Assembly: GCF_003428875.1 (NCBI RefSeq)
Contig: NZ_QQRS01000004.1
Coordinates: 124,001-188,000, forward strand
Direction of reading: 5' to 3'
Length of the DNA stretch: 64,000 nucleotides
DNA from: Planomicrobium okeanokoites
GTDB taxonomy: Bacteria > Bacillota > Bacilli > Bacillales_A > Planococcaceae
This document shows, piece after piece, positions 40,978 through 49,657 of this stretch (position 1 is its first letter; every line of letters starts with the position of its first letter). Position numbers and translations under genes: made by a program. Under the pieces are notes generated by a model. It did no database searches and was not told where the DNA came from. It worked only from the letters and a program-made list of their open reading frames with translations.

Positions 40978-41451
40978 TTATTTCGCTTCTTTGGAGAATT
41001 CATTATCCAATACAATATGATGTGTAACATCAGGCATACCGAGATCGCCGGAGAACCCGTTCGCCCTGTAAAAAGCGTCCGCAATGGATGAATCAGTCCG
41101 GACAACGATTTCACTGAAATGGCCTTGTCCATAATTTAAGATCTCTTTCAGCAATTTCGTGCCTATGCCTTGTCTGCGTGCATGCTCAGAAATATAAAAT
41201 CTTCTCAGTCTGCCGATTCCGCTTTTATCCGAATAAGGATCTCTGTTCAATCCGCCGATTGCCACCAATTCCCCTGCCGGATCCCATACACCGTAAAGCA
41301 CTTCACCGGCTTTATTGAATGTATTGGTCCCATCTTCATATTGCTTGACCAATCGTCTCAGGAATCTGTAACCTTCCGCTTCGCTCTCCTCCACTAGTTT
41401 GGAAACATCCAACTTGTTTAAATCCTCAATCACTTTAATATCCATCGCCAT
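40978..41451 (-). CDS. GNAT family N-acetyltransferase
   Basis: 157 residues. Starts with an N-terminal helix pair, then GVWDPAGELVAIGGLNRDP and the acetyl-CoA loop FYISEHARRQGIGTKLLKEI, then VRTDSSIADAFYRANGF. AGGAGGATGCAGC precedes ATG. Monocistronic. The substrate is not evident. Confidence 0.9.
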   Translation of the reverse strand: MAMDIKVIEDLNKLDVSKLVEESEAEGYRFLRRLVKQYEDGTNTFNKAGEVLYGVWDPAGELVAIGGLNRDPYSDKSGIGRLRRFYISEHARRQGIGTKLLKEILNYGQGHFSEIVVRTDSSIADAFYRANGFSGDLGMPDVTHHIVLDNEFSKEAK

Positions 41452-41615
41452 GCTGCATCCTCCTATGGTACATATTTTTTCCCATTTACGGATTCTACTT
41501 CATTGCATCTTCGTTCTCTTCCAGTGTATCGAATTAAACAATTGAATTCCACTAAATATCGGAATCTTCTTACAAATTAATCATCCGTTTTAACACAAAC
41601 CGGTTTTTTTCCATA

Positions 41616-41652
41616 AAAAAAGGCCAAGGGAATGGTCACCTCGGCTTTGTAG
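41616..41652 (-). terminator. Terminator after the LysM-3D gene
   Basis: AAAGCCGAGG / CCTTGGCCTT with TTTTT on the minus strand; imperfect stem. Confidence 0.65.
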
Positions 41653-41662
41653 CTAGTTTATT

Positions 41663-42445
41663 CTATTCAAGAATTTTGATTGTTACGTTTTTGCGGCCCC
41701 ATTGAAGAGCTGCATCTCTTGACGGGATGAACACGTCAATTTTGTTTCCTTTGATAGCTCCGCCAGTGTCTCCAGCGATTGCTGTTCCGTAGCCTTCAAC
41801 CCATACTGTAGATCCAAGTGGAATAACTGTTGGGTCAACAGCGATTACTTTTTGGTTCGGGTTCGCACGCAAGTCGATGCCAGTTGCAGTAACACCTGAA
41901 CATCCTGTGCAGAATGCTGTATATGCTGTTGCAGATACTGTCATTTCTTTACCTGATTGTGGTGCTTTAGCAGGTGCAGATGATTGTGCCGGTGCAGTTG
42001 ACTGCGCTGGCGCTGGTGCTGAAGTTTGTGAAGTCGCCGGTGCTTTAGGAACTGAAATTGCTGTTCCGCCGCTGACTACCAATTTGTCACCAGGATAGAT
42101 CAAGTGGCCTGTTATGCCGTTCCAGCTCATCAGCTGGTCTAAAGAGATGCCATGATTGACTGCGATGCGGTATAACGTGTCACCGCTTTTAACTGTATAA
42201 GATGATTTCTCTGTTGCTGCTTCTTGCTTTTCTTCGCCAATGCTAAGCTGTTGTTTCGGGAAGATCAAATCTGACGAAAGATCGTTCCACCCTTTTAACT
42301 CACTTACTGATACATTGTTCGCTTGTGAGATGCCCCACAGAGTATCACCGGATTTGACTGTATACGTTGAATCAGCGCTTGCCGTTGTTGCCGCGCCTAC
42401 ACTAAGAGCTGCGATTGCCGTTAGTGTCACGATTTGCTTTTTCAT
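41663..42445 (-). CDS. Cell wall protein with two LysM and a 3D domain (YocH-like)
   Basis: 260 residues. Signal peptide (about 1-24, ending TTASADS), two LysM peptidoglycan-binding modules (STYTVKSGDTLWGISQANNV and SSYTVKSGDTLYRIAVNHGI), an Ala/Pro/Ser/Gln linker, and a C-terminal 3D domain (SATAYTAFCTGCSGVTATG, DPTVIPLGSTVWVEGYG, AGDTGGAIKGNKIDVFIP) with its conserved Asp residues. 3D domains carry the lytic transglycosylase-like active site of wall hydrolases and muralytic Sps factors. ATG 42445 is chosen by AAAAGGAGG and the signal peptide; the frame runs on upstream without support. Confidence 0.93.
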   Translation of the reverse strand: MKKQIVTLTAIAALSVGAATTASADSTYTVKSGDTLWGISQANNVSVSELKGWNDLSSDLIFPKQQLSIGEEKQEAATEKSSYTVKSGDTLYRIAVNHGISLDQLMSWNGITGHLIYPGDKLVVSGGTAISVPKAPATSQTSAPAPAQSTAPAQSSAPAKAPQSGKEMTVSATAYTAFCTGCSGVTATGIDLRANPNQKVIAVDPTVIPLGSTVWVEGYGTAIAGDTGGAIKGNKIDVFIPSRDAALQWGRKNVTIKILE

Positions 42446-42481
42446 ATAATGAAATTCCTCCTTTTCACTAACACAAGACAA

Positions 42482-42509
42482 ACTATAACACCTAAACATT
42501 TCAGTACAA
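42482..42509 (-). promoter_or_regulatory. Possible promoter of the LysM-3D gene
   Basis: Minus strand TATAGT with TTGTAC 16 bases upstream. The -10 is good, the -35 weak. No convincing WalR direct repeat was seen, though related genes are WalR targets. Confidence 0.4.
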
Positions 42510-42641
42510 TGACAAAACGACAGTTCTAATTTAACAATTACGTTACGTGAAAGTGCCATATATTACAGCTTGTAATAAAACTATTTATTCGGGGTTCGAG
42601 ATATTTTTCGGGTTTCCTTAATTCCCCATTTCATTATTTGC

Positions 42642-42667
42642 GTTTACAGCTGCAAAAAATAGGCTAA
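42642..42667 (+). promoter_or_regulatory. Possible sigma-B promoter of the BCCT transporter gene
   Basis: GTTTAC, 14 bases, GGCTAA. The -35 is close to GTTTAA, the -10 differs from GGGTAT at two positions. The 380-base gap between the LysM gene and the transporter holds nothing else recognised. Confidence 0.3.
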
Positions 42668-42828
42668 ACCAAGTAAGAAGCAAACCCTTTATACATAGCA
42701 TCGATTTGCGTTTTCAGGGGTTTTTTGCAAGAATACAGTTCAGCTGTAATTTTGAAGGTTTTGTTTGGTCAGAATATTTCCAGCAGGTATTCCACTGGTC
42801 AAATATCCTTATTAAAGGAGGAGTCAAT

Positions 42829-44337
42829 TTGAGAAATGTTACATCCGTGTTCTGGATTTCTTTGGCAACCTGTATTGCCCTTGTAGCCTGGGGCTTCATC
42901 GCTCCCGAAAACTTCAAGGAAATGACAGGGAATCTGACGGCCGATATCTCAAGCGTGTTCGGCTGGTACTACTTAACCACTGTTTTCATCATTCTTGTTT
43001 TCTGCATCTACCTCATCTTTTCACGCTTTTCTTCTATTAAACTGGGAAAACAGGACGATGAGCCGGAATTTTCGCTGCTTTCCTGGTTCGCCATGCTCTT
43101 CAGTGCCGGAATGGGAATGGGTTTGGTTTTCTGGACCACCTCCGAACCGATATCACATGCTTTCATCAGTGCTCCCCGCGCTGAAACCGGCACTAACCAA
43201 GCAATTACTGAAGCCATGCAATTTTCATTTTTCCATTGGGGCTTGCATGCATGGGCTGTGTACGGCCTGGTCGCGCTGGTATTGGCGTATTCGAAATTCC
43301 ATAATGGCGCTCCCGGTCTTATCAGTGCTACCTTAATACCTTTGTTCGGCAAAAAAAGCATGGCCGGACCGCTCGGTAAACTAATTGATGTGTTGGCGGT
43401 CTTCGCCACCATAGTAGGTGTCGCTTCTACACTCGGTTTCGGTTCAGCCCAAATCAATGAAGGCATGCACTTTCTGTTAGGAACCCCCAATACCTTTCCG
43501 TTTCAATTATTGATACTGGCAGTCGCAACTGTTTTATTCATCATCTCTGCCTGGTCAGGAATCGGCAAAGGGATTAAATACCTCAGTAATATCAATATGG
43601 TGCTCGCTTTTGCCCTTGTCCTCCTGTTATTGATTGTCGGACCGACGCTCTATATAATGGATACTTTCACAAACAGCCTGGGTGGTTACTTATCTAACTT
43701 CTTCTCGATGAGCTTCCATTTGGAACCATTGAATACCGATCGGCGCGCTTGGGTGAACGGTTGGACAATCTTCTACTGGGCATGGTGGATTTCATGGGCG
43801 CCTTTCGTCGGAATATTTATCGCCCGCATCTCCCGTGGTCGCACAGTAAAGGAATTTGTACTTGGCGTCTTATTCGTTCCTTCTATAGTATGTTTCATCT
43901 TCTTCGCCGTATTCGGTGCATCAGCACTGAACCTGGAGCAGAACGGGATTGCTAAGATTTCCGAATATAGCCTGGAAACAGCCACTTTCGGTGTTCTGCA
44001 GAATTACCCGCTTGGAACCGTGATGTCGATCATGACCCTTTTCGTAGTCGCCATCTTCTTTATCACTTCTGCGGATTCCGCCACTTTCGTATTGGGCATG
44101 CAGACGACCGGCGGAATGATCAATCCTCCGAACCTTGTGAAAATCACCTGGGGACTGATCCAATCGGCAGTCGCAGCAATCGTCATCTTCTCTGGCGGTA
44201 CACAGGGATTACAGAATATCCTGATTATCGCGGCCTTGCCGTTTTCCGTAGTCGTCCTGCTGATGGGCATTGCATTCTTCAAAGCCGCTTCGCAGGATCC
44301 ATTGGTCAATAAAACCAAGAGAGTCAGAAGACAATAA
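42829..44337 (+). CDS. BCCT family osmolyte transporter (OpuD-like)
   Basis: 502 residues, twelve predicted helices. Family motifs are evident: GMGMGLVFWTTSEPISH, FFHWGLHAWAVYGLVALVLAY and the Trp-rich WTIFYWAWWISWAPFVGIFIARISRGRT of the betaine site. It imports glycine betaine or choline-type compatible solutes with Na+, for osmotic stress. TTG 42829 is chosen because AAAGGAGGAGTCAAT precedes it and it gives the usual family length; 41 further codons are open upstream without a ribosome site. A strong terminator follows. Confidence 0.93.
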   Translation: MRNVTSVFWISLATCIALVAWGFIAPENFKEMTGNLTADISSVFGWYYLTTVFIILVFCIYLIFSRFSSIKLGKQDDEPEFSLLSWFAMLFSAGMGMGLVFWTTSEPISHAFISAPRAETGTNQAITEAMQFSFFHWGLHAWAVYGLVALVLAYSKFHNGAPGLISATLIPLFGKKSMAGPLGKLIDVLAVFATIVGVASTLGFGSAQINEGMHFLLGTPNTFPFQLLILAVATVLFIISAWSGIGKGIKYLSNINMVLAFALVLLLLIVGPTLYIMDTFTNSLGGYLSNFFSMSFHLEPLNTDRRAWVNGWTIFYWAWWISWAPFVGIFIARISRGRTVKEFVLGVLFVPSIVCFIFFAVFGASALNLEQNGIAKISEYSLETATFGVLQNYPLGTVMSIMTLFVVAIFFITSADSATFVLGMQTTGGMINPPNLVKITWGLIQSAVAAIVIFSGGTQGLQNILIIAALPFSVVVLLMGIAFFKAASQDPLVNKTKRVRRQ

Positions 44338-44382
44338 ACAAAAAGCATTTCCGCTGACGAAGCGGAAATGCTTTTTGTTTTT
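44338..44382. terminator. Bidirectional terminator between the BCCT and S51 genes
   Basis: AAAAAGCATTTCCGCT / AGCGGAAATGCTTTTT with GTTTTTT on the plus strand and TTTTTGTTT on the minus strand. Confidence 0.9.
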
Positions 44383-44398
44383 TCGTCATTCTTGTCAA

Positions 44399-45037
44399 TT
44401 ACTCACCGTTTAAGGCAATAACGTCTCCGATAAATTGAATTTCGCCGTCCTCTACGATCAGGCCATCTCCATCATTTCCTGCATAGACTATGGTTCCGGT
44501 TGCTCGGACATAGTCTAGCACCTGCTCCTTAAATATCTCATTCCACCGATTATAATGCGGAAGGAACTCAAAATCGACGAATCGCAATGCTTCCATCGTT
44601 TCACCGGAATCATCAGCATACAGCTGAAATAATTTCGTCGACTTGCCGAATTGCACAGCTCCGGCACTTACTCCAACCAAAAGTCCACCTTGATTGAAAT
44701 ACGCCTTTAAATGTTTGTCCATTCCCCTGCGCCTCAAGGCTTGCCGCAGTTCAATCGGATTTCCTGCAGAAAGGTGGATGATGTCACATTGCAGCAATTC
44801 TTCAATTTTCCCCGAATCAAATTCACTGTACAGGTCGAAAAACATCATATTGCGAATTCCATAGCCACGGTAATATTCCGCTTTAAGTGTGTAATACTTT
44901 TGTTCTTTATCTTCTGTGGAAGGAATATAGGCGATTTTGGCCGTCTCTGGGTCCAAGCCCTCCAGAAGCCGTTCATCCAGCCTTCTATTCCCGGGTGTTT
45001 CAGCTATCTGATCACTGTAAAAGAAAAGTTTACCCAT
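44399..45037 (-). CDS. Peptidase S51 family protein (type 1 glutamine amidotransferase-like)
   Basis: 212 residues. The nucleophile elbow GGLLVGVSAGAVQFG contains Ser in the S51 position (dipeptidase E/cyanophycinase class), with HLSAGNPIELRQAL and the late PHYNRWNE His motif. Probably cleaves an aspartyl or related dipeptide bond. ATG 45037 is chosen because AAGGGCGGT precedes it; 45055 lacks a site. A TATAAT lies at 45094-45099 on the minus strand as a likely -10. Convergent with the BCCT gene. Confidence 0.85.
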   Translation of the reverse strand: MGKLFFYSDQIAETPGNRRLDERLLEGLDPETAKIAYIPSTEDKEQKYYTLKAEYYRGYGIRNMMFFDLYSEFDSGKIEELLQCDIIHLSAGNPIELRQALRRRGMDKHLKAYFNQGGLLVGVSAGAVQFGKSTKLFQLYADDSGETMEALRFVDFEFLPHYNRWNEIFKEQVLDYVRATGTIVYAGNDGDGLIVEDGEIQFIGDVIALNGE

Positions 45038-45278
45038 ATTAACCGCCCTTGTCATTAAGTTATTGCTGGTTGTGGCATGAATGTTTTTTACTTATTATAA
45101 CAATTTAGTTAAAAAGAAAATATTGAACTGAAGTAAGATTCATCATGGCTTTTTGATTTATTTGCATTTCCATTGAAGTTCTTCAGATTTTTAAGCCTGT
45201 TAGGGCAGCATTCTTCAATTTAAGCGATTTTTTGTATAAAAAACTTAAACGCACAGCTTAAAATGTCCGGCAGATGAG

Positions 45279-45395
45279 TTTATGATCGGCTACGGGGCGT
45301 TTGTGATCGGCTAGCAGCTGTTTATGATTGGCTACGGAAAATTTGTGATCGGCTAGCAGCTGTTTATGATCGGCTACGGGATTTTTCATTGTCCT
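45279..45395. repeat. 21-bp periodic array D
   Basis: TTTATGATCGGCTAC / TTTGTGATCGGCTAG units at 45279, 45300, 45321, 45342 and 45363, exact 21-bp period, with a decayed sixth near 45384. Alternate units carry CAGCTG. Same core as array C. The rest of the gap 45056-45474 contains no supported gene. Confidence 0.9.
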
Positions 45396-45437
45396 GCGCT
45401 ACTTCAAGAGCCCTTTCGATTAAATCTCCTTTGACTA

Positions 45438-45470
45438 TAAAAAAAATTCCCGCAAAATGCGGGAATTTTC
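45438..45470 (-). terminator. Terminator after the ferredoxin reductase gene
   Basis: AAAATTCCCGCA / TGCGGGAATTTT then TTTT on the minus strand. Confidence 0.9.
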
Positions 45471-45474
45471 TTCA

Positions 45475-46461
45475 TTATTTAAACACGCTCGTACTGTGAA
45501 GCGGTTGGACTTTGGATTTCGGATCAAGATAAGCTTTGGCGTTATTGATGGCCGTCGGCGCTTCACCAAATCCTACTGCAATCAATTTCACTTTACCTTC
45601 GTAAGTGGCCACATCTCCGGCAGCATAGATGCCTTCGATGCTTGTTTCCATTTTGGAATTGACGACAACAGAGTTTTTCTCCATCTCAAGGCCCCATTCT
45701 TTCAACGGTCCAAGAGACGTAATATTTCCGTAGTTGACGATGACGTGGTCAACTTCAAGACGCTCTTCGTTGCCTTCTTTATCGATCAGTACCAATTCGC
45801 GGATTTCTCCGTTTTCACCGACCAATTCCTGGACGCCATATGGCTTCATGACATTTACAGTTGATGCCATCATTGTATCTACATTGGCTTCGTGAGCCGT
45901 CATTTTATCGCGTCGGTGGCTAAGTGTCACCTGATCCGCTACATTTTCCAGCATCATTGCCCAGTCCACTGCAGAATCTCCGCCGCCAAGGACGACGACT
46001 TTTTTGCCGCTGAACAATGTCAGGTCCTTCACTCCGTAATGCAGCGTTTTTCCTTCAAACTCTTCAGCGCCTTCAACTGCCAATTTCCGCGGCTGGAAAG
46101 CCCCGACTCCCGCAGTCAACAGGATCGTTTTCGAGTAATGTTCCCCTTTATCGGTACGGATCACAAAGTGGTCTCCGTGGCGTTCCGCCGCTGACACTGT
46201 TTCTTCAAGGCAAATTGTCGGATCACCGTAGTTGGCTTGAACAGTCAGGTTATCCACCAGATCTTTCGCCAGTACTTTGGAAAATCCTCCGACATCGTAA
46301 ATATATTTATCAGGATAAAGTTCAGTCAATTGGCCTCCGAGTTGCGGCAGGCTGTCTAGAATCTTCACCTTCATCTTGCGCATACCGCCATAAAAGGAAG
46401 CAAACAAGCCTGTTGGCCCGCCGCCGATAATCGTAATATCAAAAATTTCGCGTTCTTCCAT
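45475..46461 (-). CDS. Ferredoxin/flavodoxin-NADP+ reductase, thioredoxin reductase-like (YumC type)
   Basis: 328 residues. FAD site [35 protein letters not shown] (family block) and NADP site [16 protein letters not shown]; the redox CxxC of thioredoxin reductase is absent at its usual place, as expected for TrxR-like ferredoxin-NADP reductases. C-terminal [25 protein letters not shown] is the FAD ribityl region. It passes electrons between NADPH and ferredoxin or flavodoxin. GGGAGTG precedes ATG. Confidence 0.93.
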   Translation of the reverse strand: MEEREIFDITIIGGGPTGLFASFYGGMRKMKVKILDSLPQLGGQLTELYPDKYIYDVGGFSKVLAKDLVDNLTVQANYGDPTICLEETVSAAERHGDHFVIRTDKGEHYSKTILLTAGVGAFQPRKLAVEGAEEFEGKTLHYGVKDLTLFSGKKVVVLGGGDSAVDWAMMLENVADQVTLSHRRDKMTAHEANVDTMMASTVNVMKPYGVQELVGENGEIRELVLIDKEGNEERLEVDHVIVNYGNITSLGPLKEWGLEMEKNSVVVNSKMETSIEGIYAAGDVATYEGKVKLIAVGFGEAPTAINNAKAYLDPKSKVQPLHSTSVFK

Positions 46462-46643
46462 TTAAAACACTCCCATTAGTATCAATATTTATATCCTATC
46501 ATATTCTATCCTATTTCACGCTATTGGACTATTGACGGAGATATACGAAGGAAAATTCAGAATTCCAGCACGATTGAACTGCAATATGCCACTTGATTCG
46601 GTAAACTGGGAATTGTAGATTAAATGGAAAGGGTGAAGAACAG

Positions 46644-47435
46644 ATGGATTTGGGATTGAAAGATAAAGTGGTGGCGGTCATGGCATCCAGCAAAGGACTT
46701 GGAAAAGCGACAGCGATGGAATTTGCCAAAGAAGGCGCCATCGTTTTCATTTCAAGCAGAAGTGAAGATAAATTGCGGGAAACTGCGGAAGAAATCAAAC
46801 AGCAATCGCAGAACGATCAAGTCTTCTTCAAGTCGTGTGATATGACAGATGAAAAGGACATTGCGGATTTCTTTGCATTCGTCGCTGATAAAGCGGGACG
46901 CGTGGATGTTCTGATCAATAACACCGGCGGACCGAAAGCAGGCGGATTTGATGGCGTAACGGATGAAGATTGGCACAAAGCTTTCGACCAGAATCTGCTC
47001 AGTTACATCCGCGCATCCCGTGCTGTTCTCCCTTATATGAAAGAACAGCAATTCGGGCGCATCGTGAATGTATCATCTTCGTCGACGAAAGAAGTTCTGG
47101 ACGGACTTATTTTATCGAACACCTTCCGCGCGGGAATGGTCGGTTTCGCGAAAACCCTGGCGCGTGAAGTGGCTGGCGATAACATCATGGTCAATACAGT
47201 CGGACCGGGCAAAATCTCGACGGACCGGGTAGCTGAACTCAACCAGATTGCCGCTGACAAGCAAAATCTGACGGTTGAACAGGTCGTTGAAAATACCGAG
47301 AAGCAGATTCCGAGAGGACGTATGGGAGAACCTGAAGAGTTCGCGAAAATCCTTGTGTTCCTTGCTTCTTCCGCTAATTCTTACATGACCGGCCAATCAC
47401 TGATTGTCGATGGCGGATTGCTGAAAGCGCTGTGA
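46644..47435 (+). CDS. SDR family oxidoreductase lacking the canonical Tyr-x3-Lys
   Basis: 263 residues, Rossmann fold of the FabG type: ASSKGLGKATAMEFAKEGA (cofactor), NNTGGPKAGG (NNAG equivalent), IVNVSSSSTKE (catalytic Ser region). Where YSASK is expected the sequence reads LSNTFRAGMVG, so the catalytic Tyr and Lys are replaced, a feature of a recurrent SDR subfamily with SNxxRAG. NAD(P) binding is likely but the chemistry is not the standard one. GAAAGGGTGAAG precedes ATG. Divergent from the ferredoxin reductase gene. Confidence 0.85.
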   Translation: MDLGLKDKVVAVMASSKGLGKATAMEFAKEGAIVFISSRSEDKLRETAEEIKQQSQNDQVFFKSCDMTDEKDIADFFAFVADKAGRVDVLINNTGGPKAGGFDGVTDEDWHKAFDQNLLSYIRASRAVLPYMKEQQFGRIVNVSSSSTKEVLDGLILSNTFRAGMVGFAKTLAREVAGDNIMVNTVGPGKISTDRVAELNQIAADKQNLTVEQVVENTEKQIPRGRMGEPEEFAKILVFLASSANSYMTGQSLIVDGGLLKAL

Positions 47436-47447
47436 CCGTCAAATCAT

Positions 47448-47476
47448 TATACACAGACCGTCAAAATCGCTATACT
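47448..47476 (+). promoter_or_regulatory. Promoter of ppiB
   Basis: TATACA, 17 bases, TATACT, in the short gap after the SDR gene. Confidence 0.55.
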
Positions 47477-47510
47477 TGAGAATGAACAAACCGAAAAGGA
47501 GATGTTTTTA

Positions 47511-47954
47511 ATGGCGAAAAAAGGCCACATCCACATGGAAAACGGCGAAATCATCAATTTCGAACTTTTCCCGAATGAAGCACCAAACACTGTAGCAAAC
47601 TTTGAGGAACTGGCTAACTCCGGTTTCTATAACGATGTAACATTCCACCGCGTTATCCCTGGCTTCGTAAGCCAAGGCGGCGACCCGACTGGAACAGGCG
47701 CTGGCGGCAGCGGCAAAACGATCAAGTGTGAAACTGACAACAACCCGCATAAACACCAGGCAGGCAGTCTGTCGATGGCACACGCCGGCAAAGACACTGG
47801 CTCAAGCCAATTCTTTATCGTACATGAGCCTCAGCCGCATCTTGACGGCGTTCACACAGTGTTCGGCCAAGTTGACGCTGCAGGCGTGGAAGTTGCACGC
47901 GCAATGAAAAACGGCGACAAAATGACGAAAGTACATGTGTTTGACGAAGAATAG
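47511..47954 (+). CDS. ppiB: Cyclophilin-type peptidyl-prolyl cis-trans isomerase
   Basis: 147 residues, one cyclophilin domain, cytoplasmic (no signal). [22 protein letters not shown] contains the catalytic Arg and substrate-binding residues; [19 protein letters not shown] and [12 protein letters not shown] complete the active site (the Trp of human cyclophilin A is His, as in bacterial PpiB). ATG 47511 has AAAGGAG at the right distance; 47502 would place it inside the ribosome site. Confidence 0.96.
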   Translation: MAKKGHIHMENGEIINFELFPNEAPNTVANFEELANSGFYNDVTFHRVIPGFVSQGGDPTGTGAGGSGKTIKCETDNNPHKHQAGSLSMAHAGKDTGSSQFFIVHEPQPHLDGVHTVFGQVDAAGVEVARAMKNGDKMTKVHVFDEE

Positions 47955-48010
47955 AAAAGTGACGACGCCCGTTCAACTCTTCGGAGTCTGAACACAGAAA
48001 AGCGACAAAC

Positions 48011-48046
48011 AAAAAATCCTTACCGAAATCTCGGTAAGGATTTTTT
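48011..48046. terminator. Bidirectional terminator between ppiB and glnQ
   Basis: AAAAAATCCTTACCGA / TCGGTAAGGATTTTTT. Confidence 0.9.
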
Positions 48047-48050
48047 CTGT

Positions 48051-48779
48051 CTATAAAACTTTGCTCAAGAAAGCTTTCGTCCGTTCGTGCTGCGGATTGC
48101 CGAATAATTCCTTCGGAACGTTCTCTTCGACGATGTATCCGCCGTCGATAAACAGGACGCGGTCGCCCATCTCGGCAGCGAAGCCCATTTCGTGGGTTAC
48201 AACCACCATTGTCATGCCTTCCCGCGCAAGTTCCTTCATTACATCCAGTACATCCCCGACCATTTCGGGATCAAGCGCAGATGTCGGCTCATCAAACAAC
48301 ATGATTTTCGGGTCCATAGCCAGTGCCCGTGCAATCGCGACGCGCTGCTTTTGGCCGCCTGAAAGTTCACCCGGATAAGCCTGCGCCTTTTCGCGCAACC
48401 CTACTTTATCGAGCAGCTCATTCGCTTTTTTCTCAGCAGTGGCTTTATCCATGCCCTTCAGCTTCATAGGAGCCAGGACAATATTCTGCATCACGGTCTT
48501 ATGCGGAAACAGATTGAATTGCTGGAACACCATGCCGACGTCCTGCCGGATTTTATTGATGTTATTCTTTGGATCGGTAATATCGACGCCTTCGATATAG
48601 ACATGGCCGTCCGTGATCTCTTCCAGCCGGTTCAAACAGCGAAGAAAAGTACTTTTGCCTGAACCGGACGGGCCGATTACGCAAATGACTTCCTTTTCTT
48701 CGACCACTGTACTCATATCTTTAATAACTTCAAGGTCGCCGAATGATTTTTTTAGGTTTTCAACTCTGATCATAGTCAT
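48051..48779 (-). CDS. glnQ: Polar amino-acid ABC transporter ATP-binding protein (glutamine type)
   Basis: 242 residues. Walker [11 protein letters not shown]-loop [12 protein letters not shown], signature [10 protein letters not shown], Walker [16 protein letters not shown], switch VTHEM. Starts inside the last codons of the permease gene (ATGA overlap); an ATG two codons later is possible. Very similar in plan to the tcyC product of this window but part of a different, minus-strand importer. The substrate follows from the binding protein. Confidence 0.9.
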   Translation of the reverse strand: MTMIRVENLKKSFGDLEVIKDMSTVVEEKEVICVIGPSGSGKSTFLRCLNRLEEITDGHVYIEGVDITDPKNNINKIRQDVGMVFQQFNLFPHKTVMQNIVLAPMKLKGMDKATAEKKANELLDKVGLREKAQAYPGELSGGQKQRVAIARALAMDPKIMLFDEPTSALDPEMVGDVLDVMKELAREGMTMVVVTHEMGFAAEMGDRVLFIDGGYIVEENVPKELFGNPQHERTKAFLSKVL

Positions 48780-49420
48780 CGTAATACAAACTTCCTTTCT
48801 ACAAAGCTCGCCAGCATGGAGAGCAAGTATATGACGATGAAGTAAATGATACCAAGAAGCAAGTAGATTTCAAACGCCTGGAAAGTCGCACTTGCCTGGA
48901 TACGCCCTTCCTGGGTCAAATCGGCAACACCGATTACAGAAAGAAGAGATGTATCTTTCAAGGAAATGATTGCCTGGTTGGTGAAAGTCGGCAGCATCCG
49001 TCTGAATGCCTGCGGCAAAATGATGTGGCGCATGTTCTGAGTCGAATTCAACCCCAGTGAACGAGCCGCCTCCGTCTGCCCTTTATCGATTGATTGGATA
49101 CCAGCACGGATGATTTCCGAGAAATAGGCCCCGGCATTGATTGCTACGGTTACAATACCGGCTGTGGTATTGTCCATCGAAATGAATTCCAGAGAGTTCA
49201 ATCCGAAATAAATGAAGAACAATTGAACGATAAACGGCGTTCCGCGAATCGCATCAACGAAAATCTTGGCTATCCAGTTCAATATCTTGAACGGCGACAA
49301 GCGCAGCAAAGCCATAAGCAAACCGATTAAAAATCCGATAATGATGGCGATGAAGAAAATATAAAGTGTAATCTGCAAGCCTTCCAGTAAATATGGCAAG
49401 GCATTAATCCAAGTTTCCAT
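48776..49420 (-). CDS. glnP: Polar amino-acid ABC transporter permease (glutamine type)
   Basis: 214 residues, about five helices, HisM/GlnP layout: [40 protein letters not shown] and the EAA loop [33 protein letters not shown] precedes ATG. It is separated from its binding-protein gene by 237 bases that contain a terminator and a repeat, so it may be expressed at lower level. Confidence 0.9.
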   Translation of the reverse strand: METWINALPYLLEGLQITLYIFFIAIIIGFLIGLLMALLRLSPFKILNWIAKIFVDAIRGTPFIVQLFFIYFGLNSLEFISMDNTTAGIVTVAINAGAYFSEIIRAGIQSIDKGQTEAARSLGLNSTQNMRHIILPQAFRRMLPTFTNQAIISLKDTSLLSVIGVADLTQEGRIQASATFQAFEIYLLLGIIYFIVIYLLSMLASFVERKFVLR

Positions 49421-49446
49421 TCACGTTGCCCCTTCCATAAAAAAAG

Positions 49447-49557
49447 CGAAAGCGTCCGTTAAGCTCTGACGGGCATAAGGCGATTTGGCGAAGCGGCGTT
49501 TTTCAGCCGAACAGCCGAAGTGACTTATGATCCCAAGAGCTAGGCCGCTGTAGTCTG
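49447..49557. repeat. Long imperfect palindromic repeat between glnP and glnH
   Basis: AGCGTCCGTTAAGCTCTGAC, GGGCATAAG on the left and CTTATGATCCCAAGAGCT, AGGCCGCT on the right are complementary with a few mismatches; the inside (GGCGATTTGGCGAAGCGGCG, CAGCCGAACAGCCGAAG) can form an inner stem. It looks like a REP-type element of Bacillales, judging from memory of similar GGCATAAG...CTTATG elements. Confidence 0.6.
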
Positions 49558-49616
49558 GACAAAATCCGCTCCCTTTAAAGCTTTCTTAAACTTAAAAATG
49601 TACAATTTCTTATCCT

Positions 49617-49648
49617 ATAAAAAACGCAGCGCGCATCTGCGCGCTGCA
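49617..49648 (-). terminator. Terminator directly after glnH
   Basis: GCAGCGCGCA / TGCGCGCTGC, loop GA, then GTTTTTT on the minus strand. It stands inside the operon, before the permease gene. Confidence 0.85.
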
Positions 49649-49657
49649 TCCCCTGTG

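Noticed and set aside
42706..42828. 41-codon N-terminal extension of the BCCT transporter
   Set aside because: TTG at 42829 has AAAGGAGGAG and gives the family length; the extension has no ribosome site and no membrane or domain logic.
42560..42828. Riboswitch before the BCCT transporter
   Set aside because: No recognisable conserved aptamer or terminator; only a weak sigma-B-like promoter is seen.
19735..45395. 21-bp arrays as CRISPR
   Set aside because: Conserved parts are only about 15 bases, the variable parts about six, and no cas genes are present; spacers of protospacer size are absent.
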